The position numbers and the translations under genes were made by a program. The notes below the pieces were generated by a model. That model saw only the letters and a list, made by a program, of their open reading frames with translations. It was not told the origin of the DNA and did not search any database. Shown here one piece after another: positions 11,801 to 26,800 of a stretch of DNA of 64,000 nucleotides (the first letter of the stretch is position 1; every line of letters begins with the position of its first letter). The stretch is from assembly GCA_961205875.1 (NCBI GenBank), contig OY540813.1, forward strand, positions 6,357,001 through 6,421,000. Direction: 5' to 3'. The stretch comes from Sialis fuliginosa. Lineage: Eukaryota > Arthropoda > Insecta > Megaloptera > Sialidae.

Positions 11801-14800
11801 AGTGTTGATGGTTGTGTACAAACACCCCCTCGTTACCCCACCCCCCTGTAATTTTTTCCTTACAATAGACTTGCTTGACAGCCCTCTTATGTTGGTTGGT
11901 ATAGCTCCCTTTTCTCCTGATTCACAATCATTCTTTGTTTTTTTGTTTTTTTGAAATTACAAGAAGTAAAAATTAATTAAATTTATACAGAGTGATTTTA
12001 AATGTTCTCCTCCCCTCCCTGATAATGATAATGTGATAATTGTGGTTCACACAAGACAAAATTTAGGTAAAATTCGTCTCGTTTTGGATTTAAAATTGCA
12101 TGATAGTCTCGTCTGTCTCACTCATTAAAATTTATCCTATCTCGTCTCGAGTTCGTAGATGATACGAGATAGATAAGTCTCGTCTGGACATGAAGCCCTT
12201 TGATTTGATACGCATAACTAATCAACACTAACAAAAACGAATCAGAACAAAAAGTACAAAAAAAATAAAAAATTGACGATCAAAAGACAACGGCCGAGTC
12301 GAGGGAGTCCGAATGCCGGCCTGTTATCTTTCCCTCTGCCCCGTATATAATTTATTTAGAGTAATTTCCTAAACAATACGACCAAATTGAATGCTTTAAA
12401 GGGCAAATTATATCTACATTAAGTACTTATGACGATGAAATCATTTATTTCAATAGGGATTAATGTTTTGCAGGTCATAAAACCCAAACATTTTTAATTT
12501 TCTTTGTAACATAACATTGTGGCTTAAATATAAAAGTTAGAACATATCTATGAATTAAAAAAAACAGTCTAGACAGCCTGGACTATAAATAAATATAGTA
12601 TAAACATATTTTGGTACAATATTTAATCTTCATCATTTCACAAGTTTTTCTAGATTGTTCATTGATATATGATATATGAACATTTTCGAGACAAACAAAA
12701 TATTTAAAGGTCATGCATTATTTAATGAAATAATTTGAAGATGCGTATCGAGTAATGTTGTCTTGTTTGATTATTTTTTAAATCTGTCCGGCTAGCCGTT
12801 GACGGCGTCAATGGTCGAGACGGACCGCCACTGCACCGGAAATCCGCCCACGGCGCTCTTTCGCCGACTACTCGCGTGTGTGTGTGTATATGTGTGTATT
12901 TTTGGCTCCGCGCGGACGCCCGTTACCTCCCGCCGAGTGCCCTTCCGCCCACACATACACACACACATAAGAACCATGTGTACACATACGTGTTCTATAG
13001 GTTTGCCATGATGAGATTATTCAGACAATTTTTACGCAGCAGATATAAAAATATATATTTCATATACATTAGGATGTGTAAAAAAAAACATTTTTTTTCT
13101 TCACTCTCATTACGAAATAAGTTAGTTTATGACCTAAAATAAATCCTTGCCGAAGGATAACTCTGTTGTTCAATTTTAAGAGGTGTCGCAAAGGGGGGGA
13201 GGGTAGTTTGCCATTTAAATAACATTGAAAAATTATTCTTTAGAACTAAAGTTGGTAGTACTGATTCATGATAATGGATAAACAAAATTTAAGGAGGTCA
13301 TTTTGTAGAGAATAAAATTATTTTCTAATTATGCCAGTTGTCGGCTGGATCATTATTGTTCCGACAGCTCAGCAGTAGGGTTATATTTAATCAGAGCCGG
13401 CCTTAGCAAGTCTGGCGCCCTAGGCGAGATTTATTTTTCTGCCCTCTGTCCCCCTAAAAAATGTTTAAAAATTACCGAAAATATCAATTAAAATTGATAA
13501 ATTAACAAATAAGTTGAATAATTAATATCTCAACTTGGCGCGATCCTACAGACTCAAACTTTTTTTTTTAAATATAGCTTACATCATTAACTTTAAGACT
13601 ATCAAATGCCCTAAGACTGTCGAGACCCCCTTCTCCTATTATAAACAAATTAAAATTAATAAATTAACAAATAAGTTGATTAGTTAGTATCTTAGCTAAT
13701 ACCTTATTAAAGGTTTTCTGGGTTGCTGAATAAGGATTTGTTAGTTAAGAGCTATTAAATAATCGATTTTTCTTGGATTTTTTTACAAATTAACATTGTT
13801 TATATTTAACTATATTTTTTGTTTAATCGGGTTTAACAGATTATATATGAATGACCTTGACGAATGGTCGTTAAATAGAAATCAGTTGTTTAAAACCAGT
13901 GATGATAGTTGTACAGTCACATGCAGAAGTGGTCAACCAGTTTTCATTCAAATTCGGTTATCACAAACTTAGGCCCCTCCCATTTGATTATTATGATATT
14001 TAAATAATTTCTCCATGTACCAAACAAAGACAGATATTTTGAAACTCACTTACTAATAAAGAAGTAATCGTTTATAGAACTCGTATATATTTGTGCGATT
14101 AAATTATTATTAATTAATTGTAAATTTTGTGGCAGTAAATATTTGATATTCCGAATTTTAGTATTTAAATATGTTAAACTTGATATAAAATTAATTAATG
14201 AAAAGGACGTATATTTGTGTTTTTATTTAAAATGATGTAACTATATAAACTCCGCCCTAGAAAAAGATAACCGATAATGTTTGTCTTAATATTTTTGAAT
14301 CTGCTGTAAGCGATTTTGATCTTTGCGGTGGCAGGCAACTTCTGAAGCCCATAGTACATCAACATTCAATATGTTTTGATGTTCTCAGTAGGGTCATTCT
14401 TCTCGTGGCTAACCACAACATTTGAGCACACGAATAACACACGCACATATAAGCGTCATATTATGTGAATTATAAGTATCCAAATCTAACTTATTTCACG
14501 TGATTTTACGTTTTTAATTACAACTGTTGAAAGTAACTAATGATTTTGAGTAAACTGTTTTGAACTACTTCACAACGATGTGTGTAACGTCATAAAATAC
14601 ATGCTTATGTTGATGATTTGGAAATATTTTGATTTTTAATACTTTCAAATATTTTGTTATTCCAGTTTAATATTTGTAATGTTTCAATTTTTATATAAAA
14701 ATAGATTCAAAGTGATTCTAGAAAAGAGTAGGTATCATCGAAGTAAATCAATACAGTGACATTTTACTTATATTATTCTAAAATCGAAATAGTGCTCTAT

Positions 14801-17800
14801 TTTTTTTAAAGATTTCCAATTAAATATTAAAATATTAGTGTTCAACGACAAAATTTATAAGAATCAACATTGATGTTTTGGATAAATCCCCATCAAATTG
14901 CTTCGTTCACTAGTTTAATAATAGTTTTTTACGATCAAACTGAAGGACAAAATTCAAAACTAACAATATACTCATTTTGAATCATGTTTCAAAAGAGCAA
15001 ATATTTTCCTGTCTGAAATAACTGACATTTTTTTCTGAACGGCAAAAGCCGTTAGTAAAAAAATGAACCTAACAAAATTAATGCACCTTAACATAATAAT
15101 TGATTTACGAACCGTTAAAAACGCTAAACGGAAATTTTTTGCGGTTTACATTCCTATCGAAAATATATAAAGTTTAAATTTTTAAACAATTGAATAACTC
15201 TTTTTACAACATCCTCGATATACTGTAATTTTTTTATACTAGTTGTAAATCATTCTGTATAAAGAGGGTCCCATGATTATTTGAAATTTTTAATAAGGGA
15301 AGCATATTTTGTCAATCCTCTCCTCCTATTAACAAAAAAACTAGTTATGAAACACCTAAGTTCAAGCTTTTACTTTTTAAAATAAATTTTTATATATTTA
15401 TATAGTAACTAAATGATTCTACGTCTTATTTTCTTGTATTGTAGTCGATATTTGTATGACAAATTGAAGTTCACTGCAGGAAATTTCACTAAAAAATTTA
15501 GAATTTTTGATTTCATTAAAAGTATGTTTATTGTATAGAAAATGACGTGAAAAGTTGTTTGTTTCAAACCGCAGATCTGTATCTCAAACCGTTCTCGAGA
15601 TATAGCCTCTCAAAGTTCTAGTTTTTTCAAATTTTTTGAGAAAAAAGGACATAACTTTTAAACGCGTGGTCGGAATTGATTTTAGTTGACGGATTTGGAA
15701 TCAGCGTGTCAAAATCTATATAATGACATGTATAATACTTTAAAATCCGACAAAAAATTTTTGGTCAAAAATCGACATTTTTTTAAGGTATACCCCTTTG
15801 AATTTTTTCGATTTTTCACGAAAAAATTTTTTCCGACTTTTAAGGTATTATACATATCATTATATAGATTTTGACACGCTGATTCCAAATCCGTCAACTA
15901 AAATCAATTCCGACCACGCGTTCAAAAGTTATGGCCTTTTTTCTTCAAAAATTTGAAAAAACTAAAACTTTGAGAGGCTAGATCTCGAGAACGGTTTGAG
16001 ATACAGACCTGCGGTTTGAAACAAACAACTTTTCACGTCATTTTCTATACAATAAACATACTTTTAACGAAATCAAAAATTCTAAATTTTTTAGTGAAAT
16101 TTCCTGCAGTGAATTTCAACTCGTCATAGAAATATTACAAATATCGACTAAAATACAAGAAAATAAGACGTAGAGGTACCTATTATAGTTTTATAATTGA
16201 GCGTGTAAATTAATATTAAATGCTATTTTTGATTTTTTGTTAAAATGTTTGAGTTGCGCATAAAGACGAATTATCTAAGAATATTTTTAAATTATTTACT
16301 AACTGAAAACACAGATTTGTATTAATTTACCCATAAAGTAAGAGAAGCACTGCTTCCCCTGCTTCCATGGACGCTTCGCCACTGTTTAAACAGTACTATA
16401 ATTTAGGCGTGGCATCGCTCTCACATATCGAAAAGACATCTAAAACCGTACTTTTACTGGAAATAACACAAACACAAGTAAAATAAATAACAGTGTACAA
16501 TGTTAGCCATCACATTAATGAAATTAATTGGTATGGATGAATCAAATTTCCTAGCGTATATCTGTCCATTGTCTCCCATTCCCAAATACGGCGGTCGATA
16601 TTCCAATACAGTCCATATAAAAACTTCTCACATCTACCCGCACCGGAAGTGCGTAACGGGCGCACCGGAAATGACCCGCAGATATGGAACCATTAGCAGT
16701 TAGTGTGACCTTTGATGTCTTCCGTCCCCAAATGTCAATAGATTTTTAGAAAATAACTTTTACGTAAAATACAGTACCGGAATAAGGACATCTGTACTTT
16801 TTACAAAGCGTTTTTTTTTTAATAGAGTAAACCCTCAGTATCCGGCCCCTGTCTATTCCGGCGCCCCCTGTAATCCGACATGCCATTTTTTTATTTTTTT
16901 TATTTACGAAATTGCATACCTTATATTGGCGTATAATATCAATTTTATACATTGTATCGCCTCTTTCATTATTTGTCGAATTACAAGGAACTCCGGACTA
17001 CAAGGGGCAGTACTCTGTAGTCCGACAAATTTGCTAATCCGACGCCACTTTGCAAAACAATTGTCGGATTACCGCGGGTCTGCTGTAATTACAAAATTTT
17101 GACATATTTAAATTCAAACTTTCTTTCGATACCCTATTAGTCAGAGTTGACAAAAAATTGGTAACCTATTTGCCCCCTTCGAAAGGTGCAAAAAACTATA
17201 TTATAGTAGGTTTATTATTGGACCACCATTTAGTAGTAGTGTCTCTTTTTTGAAAAAAATCAAAACAATCTGGTAAAAAGCATTAGAACGTAGAATTTAA
17301 AATTTTCCTTTAATTTAAGTAGGATAATTTCTATTTATTTATTTATTTCAATTTTATCTTATTTTTATTCCATAGATCTGTTTTAAAATTATATAGGCAC
17401 GGTGTATGCACACAAAAATCACTACTGTTATAACAACACATAATGTAATTAAATATTCATAAGTCCAACACTGTATATATTACAGTGTTATGTTTAATGA
17501 TCTAGTAACCTTGGATACATTTTATCAATGAAAAAGTTCTATTGTATTGATTTAGTTTTTGTACACATTGTATTATATTATATTTTATTATATCAAATTT
17601 TATTATCGGTAGTCTACATAATTAATAATTATCCATGATGTAACATAATATTATATGATTATAATAAAACTAATTTAATCTTTTATGATTGAGGTCTGTT
17701 TGTATGTAATATAATGAACAACATTATATTTTTTGTTATTGTTTCTTATCACCAAAATATATAATGTAATGTATTATTAGACTAATTGTAAGCAAAAGTT

Positions 17801-20800
17801 TCGAAACAAATGTCATTCAAATTAACTAAATAAATTTTTTTTTTAATAATTTAATTCCGAGAAAAATCGTGTGAATTTAAAATAATTTTTTTTCGGCGTG
17901 TAGTCCTATTAAATTCTTAATTACTTAATAGATTTTAAAAAATATATTTTTAAATTAGAACATTTTAAACCTTAAAACTTCTTTGTATGTACAATGAAAT
18001 GCAGAAGTGGTCGACCAGTTTTCATTCATATTCGCTTATCACAAACTTAGCAGGCTCCACCCATTTGATTATTATAATATTTAAATCATTTCTCCATGTA
18101 CCAAACAAAGGCAGATATTTTGAAACACATTTGCTAGATAAAGAAGTACTCTTCGTTTTATAGTCCTCATACATATATATTTGTGCGCTTAAATTATTAT
18201 GTAATCTATTGAAAATAGTACAAGTAAATTTTGTGGTAATAAATATTTGATATTCCGAATTTTAGTATTAAAATATGTTAAACTTGATAAAAATTTTCTT
18301 ATTAAATGGGCGTATATTTGTGTTTTTATTTAAATGATGTAACTATATAAGCTCCACCCTTGAAAAAATAACCGTTGATATTTGTCTTAATATTTTTGAA
18401 TCTGACCTTTAGGATGGCAGACGACTTCTGAAGTCCATAGTATTATACATTCACCGCATGTTATTAACAATATTCATATCACAGGTACAAACTATTTAAC
18501 TTTCACTGAAATTAATCAGTATTACATTATATTAATGCGATAATTGTATAATAAACATTTCTGTTCTAACCTTGGCTCTCTTTATGAATGGAAACAGGAA
18601 GATACCATTGAAGTATTTTATGAATAATTTATTAAGCTAGAAGAAAATAGGGAGTTTTATATTTAGCTTTCTATTCTCGTTACATTTATGCGTTTACATG
18701 TACCCATGTGTCTGTCTGTAATTATGATCTTCAGTTGGTGTAATTGAATACAACGAAGTAATAAATAACATTTATATGACGCCCGTTAGTTTACCCAAGA
18801 ATAATACTCAGTGTATTTTTATGGTTACTATTTTTAATTTGACTAGTAGTGTGTTTATTAATTGTTAACATTGATGCAGAGCTCCTCAAAATGTGTAGTA
18901 TGAATAATACGTGTTTTATTTTTTTTCAGTATGCTGGCATTCGGATTGGTCCAGTTGTCAAGAAAGATGTCATGAAAGCTTCGATTATGTTGGAACATGA
19001 CGAGCAGTAAGTATCAATTTTTATCTTTTTATATTTAACTATTAACTATTATACTTTGATCGGTGATTCCACACTTTGACCTAAAATATTTACAAAACAT
19101 GAGCGTCGAGTGGTTTAAGATTTAAAGGGGGTAGAAAGAATAAAAAAAATAATTAAAAAAGAAAAAACAACAACAATTATTAAAAATGTATTTATATTAC
19201 ATGTAAAATATAAAAATATAAACCGTGGACTATAGTCGATTTACGCGTTGAAAGATAACAAAAAACACTCGTCCAAAGGGTTAATATAATTATTTCCTTC
19301 TGAAAGCTTGACGATGATTCTGTGAATCGAAAGCTTGCGAATACTTTTTCTTTAATAAATTTGACGTTTAAACAATTAATTTGTTATACAATATTATGCA
19401 TGTATATTACAATTATTTATTCTCTCAGATACGCAGTGATCCTTGCATTCGACGTGCGGGTAGAGCGCGACGCGCAAGAGCTCGCGGACGCGGCAGGCGT
19501 GCGAATTTTCCAGGCGGACATCATCTACCACCTGTTCGACGCGTTCACGGCGCACGTGGATGAGCTACGGCGACGTCGTCGTGAACAGCACAAGCACGTC
19601 GCGGTGTTCCCGTGCAAGCTTCGCGTGATGCCGCAGTGCGTGTTCAATTCGCGTGATCCGATCGTTTGCGGCGTGATCGTCGAGGCGGGAGTCGTCAGGG
19701 AAGGGACGCCGATATGTGTTCCTTCCAAAGAGGTTTGTGTTTTATTTATTCTATTTTATTGCATTTCGCGTTTTTATAGTTTTTTGAATTTTTTCTTCTG
19801 TCGGTCTGAACCGATTTTGATGGAACATCCACTGTTATAAAGAATGTAAACCTTAATTAATATTAGTTGCCAGACGAGACAGAAGCGCATCCCACATGGG
19901 ACAAACTGCAGTTTGACAGAAGCTTTAAAGATAATATATTTTTATTTAATATACGAGCTGTTACCCACAACGTTATACATATTATATTATATAATAACAT
20001 GTTTATGGTTTGGGTTAAATTTAGGTTACACAATTTTCGCAATACAAAGTAGCCTATGTCCTTCCTCAGGATGCAAGCTATCTCTCTGCCAAATTTCATC
20101 AAGATCGGTCCAGCGGTTTAGTCGTGAAATGGTAACAGACAGAGAGATAGACATACGCACTTTCGAATGTATATTTATTTATTGAAAATAATTCATTGGG
20201 AATGAATCTTAATATTGTTCATAATACGCATGATGCCTAATTAAAAAAAAAAACTATTCTATGATGGTCTCACGTGTCTCCTTTTTCCAAAAAAATGCTT
20301 ATTTCTGCAGAAAATAAAGGTTTAATCACAAAAATTTACCCTTTTAAAACTAAATTTGAATTTAACGCCAAAACGCTCGCAGGTGTCATGGCGCATTTTT
20401 TACGTCACGCCTATGTAAACACTCCTTGTCAATCCATCGCTAACGTTTCTCGGTTTTAGTTTTGGTAACACAAAACTGAGCAAATTGATAATTTAAAATA
20501 ACAAAATAATTTATAAACAGTGCAGATATTAATGAAACAAAAATGATGTTTACTGAGGCGTGACGTCATTCTCTCTGATTGGTATTCCATCTAACATGGC
20601 GGATTGCTGTATTTTGTGTTTTTATTTTAACAAAAATTATATTAATCTCACTTTTAATATAAAAATAAATACATTTTTTAGAATCTTTGTAACCTACTTC
20701 ATTATTTAAAATCATAATTTTACTGGCATCATGCCTATTTAAACACCCGTAATATTTTGCATATTTTATAAGGGATAACCCGATATCTTATATTGAATTT

Positions 20801-23800
20801 TGATATATTTTATAGTAAATTTTTAGTGTTTACCGGACAAAAAAAAATTATGAAAATATTTTCTTTAAAAATAAGAGAAATCAATGTTACTATTGTCAAC
20901 AAGACTGTCTTAATTTAGAACACGTTTGGCACTCGTGAGCTTCATGTGACGCACACACAGATAAGTTCGTAGAAAAATCGTATAGGTCGACAGAATCTAT
21001 AACCGTTCTCTGATGATGATAACTCACCGGAAGTCGTGTCGGCGGCGGAAACGGAAGACGCACTTCCGATACCGCACGCACACGCATGTGTATGCGTACA
21101 CGTTTGCTGACATAGTGCAACGGAGAAATTATTATTATTATACTACTACTACATATTTTACCACATAGCTGGTAAGATGACTCCATTAGAGTGAGAATAG
21201 GATTATTGTATTTTGTGTTCGTATTGTGGTCCAAAACCAGCAGCTACCAGGACAGTTAAATTCATATTTTGTAATTTGTTATCTTTCTTATTACAATTTT
21301 TTTTTTCTAAATAATTATTACTACTTATTAATTACTTTTAATTAAGTTTATTCGTTAGAGCAATGTATAGATAAAAGTCTAAAAATGTAATATGTTATTT
21401 ATGGATAGCTCATATATTTTGTAAATTTTTTTTAATATTGGACATATGGTTTTTGAGTAATTGGAAATTAAAAATATACTTTTTACTACATGGTAAATGA
21501 GAGAACTCACCGGAAATGCTCTATTTATTGAAATTCTATATAGAAACGTTTTAAACACTGATTATTCGAATCTTCAACCCTTTTAAATACTATAAAAATT
21601 ATAAAACACATCCACTCACGTGTAGTTTCATAACCTGGTTTATTCAAAGTAATGAAAAACTAGTGAGATACCACTCTGTCATGACAACGTTGATAAAAAC
21701 GCATCCGTAAAAGAAATAGAGTACGACTTACAGACAAACAACGTGTGCAAGTAGTGCAAGTGCAACAAATTACAGTTTGCGAGGCCATAGTATATATTAT
21801 AGATATAGTCTATATGCGCTGTATGTTACCCCCACCCCCAAATTTGTAAATATACATTATTTAACTTAACAATTGTGATACTTACAAAAATAGAAATTAC
21901 ATATAACTACAAAAAAAATTTTAGGTGCGCCACTGTACACATTACACATACTATTATTTCATTTTTACCTCTTTTAGTATGGCAATTTTGTTCTAGTTTA
22001 AAAGTTTATTTATGTTAAAACCTCTGAGCTACAAATTAAATATAGACATATTTAAATCTAAAAAGGAAGTATAAAACAATTATACAATTTCCTACTTTAC
22101 TTTTTCTTATTCAAAAATAAAGGAAATATGAACCATTAAATTTAATACAGCAGTATCATATTATGTTAAAATTATAAATTAATTTTTATAATCAACAAAG
22201 TATTCAATTTCTTGTTATAATTACACATATAATTAAATATACCTACATTAACATAAAAGTATCACGTAGGTATACTTATAATTTGACGCGTATTTAAAAC
22301 TACATAAAGGAGAGCGACTAACTTCAAAAAACAAACAAATTTTACAATACAACTGATATATTATGATATCTATACATGAAATTTCATTGGAAAAATGTTA
22401 ACTAAATACGTGCCTGTCTTTGTTATTCAATAACAATTTTTTAGTTTAATTACATACATTGATTAACCTTTTTATTGCTATACAACGTTATTACTGTTAA
22501 TTTTTCTTCATACTTGTCTAACCTAATTAATTATATATTTTTGCATGTATGTACATATTTTTATTAGAAATATAATTTTTAAATTTTTCTTAATACGGGA
22601 CTGATCTTATTTAATTATTTAGCATATAACCTGAACTAATTCTAGAGTATTAGGCTTTCGAGCAGTGAAAGTATCATCAAAATCGATTCAGTAGTTTTTG
22701 TTTTTTGTTTCCTTAAATAAATATTTCACGAATAATTTTTTGGTTCAGTTATGATTTTTGTGAAGTTATTAATTGGTAATCCTAGCACATACAATATCAT
22801 GTGCCTGTATTTTTCTTTTATAGACTGACGGTTATGTTTTTGGTGTTTTAAAAGACGTCTATGACAGCGGCACAAGAATTCAGACTCTCGCCCTCGTAAT
22901 TTGTGTAGGGTGGGCCAAAAACAATTCATATTTTATAATCGACCATGTTTTATGACTGCTATAGAACTTAAACTTGATATGTATGTTTTTCATATCATTT
23001 TGTTATATACTATATACATTTATTTATGGATTTATATGAAATAGGTATATATTTACCCTTTATCTATTAAGTAAAGCGAGGGGTAAGTAAAAATCTATGA
23101 CCTCTTTTTAAAGGTATTTCAAAGTTGTATTTATTTCTGTCATATTTAAAATATAATACCTTTTAAATGAAATAATTGAAAGCTTATATTTTGTTGCTAA
23201 GGGACTCACAAAACAACACAATTTTTTTGGAAGGTATATTGATTAAAATTATCTATAAAACGATTGACGATGTTAACCTCTCGATAACCTTGACAGGTAA
23301 AGGGTAAAAATCTAATAGTCATAAAAAGTTAAGTTTTTTTAAAACCATTTACTCTCTGAAAGTTTCATATCGCTATCTCTTTTTTTTAATAGACAATACT
23401 GATTTTTTATTATGCAGTTCTAAAAGTATTACTAAATAAACTTAATTAATCCAAAAACTTGTCTTTTGAAAAAAAACATATTTTTTATAAATTATACACA
23501 CATGTAATATGTATAGCATACAATGTAACCATTCCTGAACGAACAAAAAAGAGCAATGTACGGAGAAACATTCAAATGAACATATGTAAATGATACAAAA
23601 AATTCCTGTGAGTTTTTACAAGTTATTTACAACGCATTGTACATCCCTGTTGAACACGCCACGTGTATTTTTATGTCCGTGTGTCGATCCGTCTGTCGTC
23701 CAGATGGTAACACCACCAATTTGCTGTCAACTTCCCGCCATGTTTTTTTATACCATTTTCGGTGGATTTCACGGTTGTTTCCTCATTTCACAGATTCGCC

Positions 23801-26800
23801 GAATACCGTTTTTCCATTTTTTTGTCATCCGGCAGTTCTACGATTAATGGTTTTATTTTAGATATATTTTTTAGAAAACGTGTGGTTTTACCGTTATAAA
23901 TGCATCCATTCATACCCTGAATGAATTTTTGTAAATGTGTACAACACATAATGGCTTTTTAAAAGAAACTTTAATCTTTATAATAGCAAACATCAGCATA
24001 ACAAAAAATGTTTGTTAATTGAATTTGAATTCAATTTAATATTTTTATGTGTAGATCTAGAGTACAACAGTATTTTCTACATAAATTCTAATGGCATGTT
24101 TAGATCAAAAAGACAAAACAAATTTTAACAAGAAAAATACCACCACTTTGTACACGAAAATAATAAATTTTATAAATTTAACACTAATTTTTTAAAAATG
24201 AATCGTGTAAAATCAAATCGTGTAAAAAATATTTCTTTTATTGTTATCGTCCGTGCTATTTTAAAATCGTGTAAAAACAAAATTAAGTTACATATGTGTT
24301 TACCAGAAAATTTCGAAAAGTATAACAATAACCAAAACTGCTTTATGTTCATTCTAAGTCTAGTAATCTAGTGTAACCTACTATACAGTAACATATAATT
24401 ATACATTTGTACATCGTGACCTTACTCGAGAGATTTCACAGTTCAATCACCATTGAGAAACAATCGGTGATTGCCGCCGTTTCGATTTCGACACATACCG
24501 AATGTGGGTTGCCAAGAGTACGCCAAAAATAAGTCCCCCATTCAGGCTTATTCAATGAATCTACATTTTTCATTGATAACTTTCGCCCTACATGCAGTAG
24601 TGTGATTCCACCGTGCTATTACAACGCCGCAGTGTCCCCCCGCGCGCCGGGCGACTGCCCCCCCTCCCTCATTTAACGTTCTCGTCGACCCCATCGTCGT
24701 GTTGCGACTCTTGTGAATTGCGCGGATAATGCAGGCCCGGTCTTGCATCGGCTTTTAATATTAATTCACTACATATTGCGAGATATCCGGTGTTAGATGT
24801 ACTTACATTCATCACTGAATATTTCTTCGGCAGACTTTCATGGCCGTTGTCCTTATGAACTAGGGTTGCTGAAATGAGATAAGCAGTAAAGAAAAATGTG
24901 TCCTAAATCAGATATTAATGAACTATGTATGAACTAATTGGTAAACAAACTTTGAGAGTACTTAAGGGGTTATATCTAATATATTAATTAATTTTTGATA
25001 ATTTTTTTATTGGCTTAAATGATGTATAAACATCATAAAAATTATATTCAAATGGAATTATAAGCGAAAAACAATTTTATTTTATTTTTAGAGCTCACTT
25101 CCAAAATGTCTCTGAACGAACGAAACAACCTAGATTGTGAAAATGGTCTCAAGCCAAAACAGAAACAAAATAAGCAACCAAAAACCGCCAAACCGACATA
25201 GTATCGAAAAACAACAATTTTTCCTGAATTATATCCTGGTGATACTCTCTCCCCCCTTTCCAATCACATTAGATTAACAAGGTTTCGCTGTGTATGACAT
25301 GAAAATTTTGTATTTGCTTTTATTCTATTTTTGTATTGATGTCTGACCAAATTAGTCTAAATACATTTCTGTATGTAACGAGGGGCGCCAATATAGGGTG
25401 TTTATGTTGATTCAGGTGGACGTCAGACTGGGATGTTGGTAACAAGGTTGTTTAGCAAACACGTCTACCAACACATCGGGGAAAATGTGTACGTAGAGTG
25501 AAGTGAGCTAATATAAGACAATTAACTTGATATATTGCTGATTGATTTTGTAAAACCTGTCGTCAATGTGTTCTATTAAAAACACCCGTAGTTGTTACTT
25601 GAAATATATTGGTAGTAAAAATAGTGCTAGAGAAAAAGAGTATTTTCAGCTGGGTTATTTTTAACTTAATTTATTATTTAGGGTATTTTAATAACTATCT
25701 TATACACTTACAATATTAACATTTTTTAAAGATATTTGTCTGTTTTTTTCCGAAGTAAATGAATACCTATATTATATAATAGGATTGAAAAATCGTGTCC
25801 AAGGGTAGATTCTTCAAAACCCAAAGAAAAGTTGTTTTCCTTACAGCGGTTATGCGTTTTAATACCACAACAGTACAATTAACCAAAATCTTTCTACAAG
25901 GTAACGAATTGTTTTTTTTTGTTAATCTAGAGCATTTCGGTTTTTTATCACTTATTTTCGTGACAGTAGAAAACTAGACAAGTAAAATTTATTTTCAACA
26001 GATGCTCTAACACTCATCGTACAAATTAACAAATGTAACCCCAAAATCAATCTTTGCTTTTCTGTTCCATACGTTATTATCTCGTTTTAGCGTACAGTGT
26101 AAATCTGTGTTTTCATTAAACCTTCTAGAAATACTTACGTGTTGATTGAGATGAAAACATTGGTGCAGCAAAAATGTCTTTGTTTAACCTTACAGTTGGT
26201 TCGCAGGATGGCAGTTATGTAATAATAATTATACATTTTTGTAAAGCTAGTTAAAAATTTATATTGAATAATATTATGGAATTAAATAATGTTTTTTTCT
26301 CAGGAATTTACGAAAAAATCGTCAATTTTTCAATTCCCGAATCCCGAGAAAAATATTATCATTACCAAGATAAGGTTTTGTAGTAGCACATTATTCTTTA
26401 ATTTTTGTATTTTAAAGTTGATTTTAACTATATATTTTATTTTCATAACGAATTTAAGGTCAATAATGGGTAGGTACATACATTTATCTGATTTATAGTA
26501 ATAGTATATTATTTAAATTAACATGAGCTTCATAAAATATAGAAAACTAAAAAAAATCCCATGAGACTAAAAAAAAAATTTCTTAAAATCCTGTCACACG
26601 TAACTGCAAACTTGACAAGTATGCGTGATCCATATTTTTGTACAAGCATGCACAATTTCCCCGACACCACCACACGGTACAAGTATGCTTAAACAAGCGC
26701 CAGTTTGCACTTGGACTATGTTAAGCTCGGACGATGCACTCGTTTTGGCTACTTTTTGCCTTGTCCACAAGAGGAACACGCGAAAGAAGAATCGTGGTGT

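Larger units (their letters stand above)
7891..18929 (+). other. eIF5B intron 9 (11.0 kb)
   Basis: Repeat-laden intron, contents itemised separately: palindromes, MITEs, R1/R2/R4/R6/R8 copies, GC-rich patches. I see no conserved coding exon. Stretches 7891-8340, 14360-15400 and 17230-17980 show only AT-rich unassigned sequence. Confidence 0.6.

Noticed and set aside
12792..13142. Several ORFs around the CpG-rich patch at 12785-12990
   Set aside because: Cysteine/histidine/threonine runs from CA/TG repeats; no domain and no splice support.
15686..15897. Two overlapping ORFs on opposite strands encoding nearly the same peptide ([14 protein letters not shown]...)
   Set aside because: Pure consequence of the 757-bp palindrome; there is no independent coding evidence.
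23590..23861. Two overlapping ORFs of 74-85 codons in intron 11
   Set aside because: No recognisable domain, no flanking splice signals and no repeat partner; likely chance.
26594..26779. Minus-strand ORF within the truncated Harbinger element
   Set aside because: Antisense to the transposase remnant, which fits the family better.
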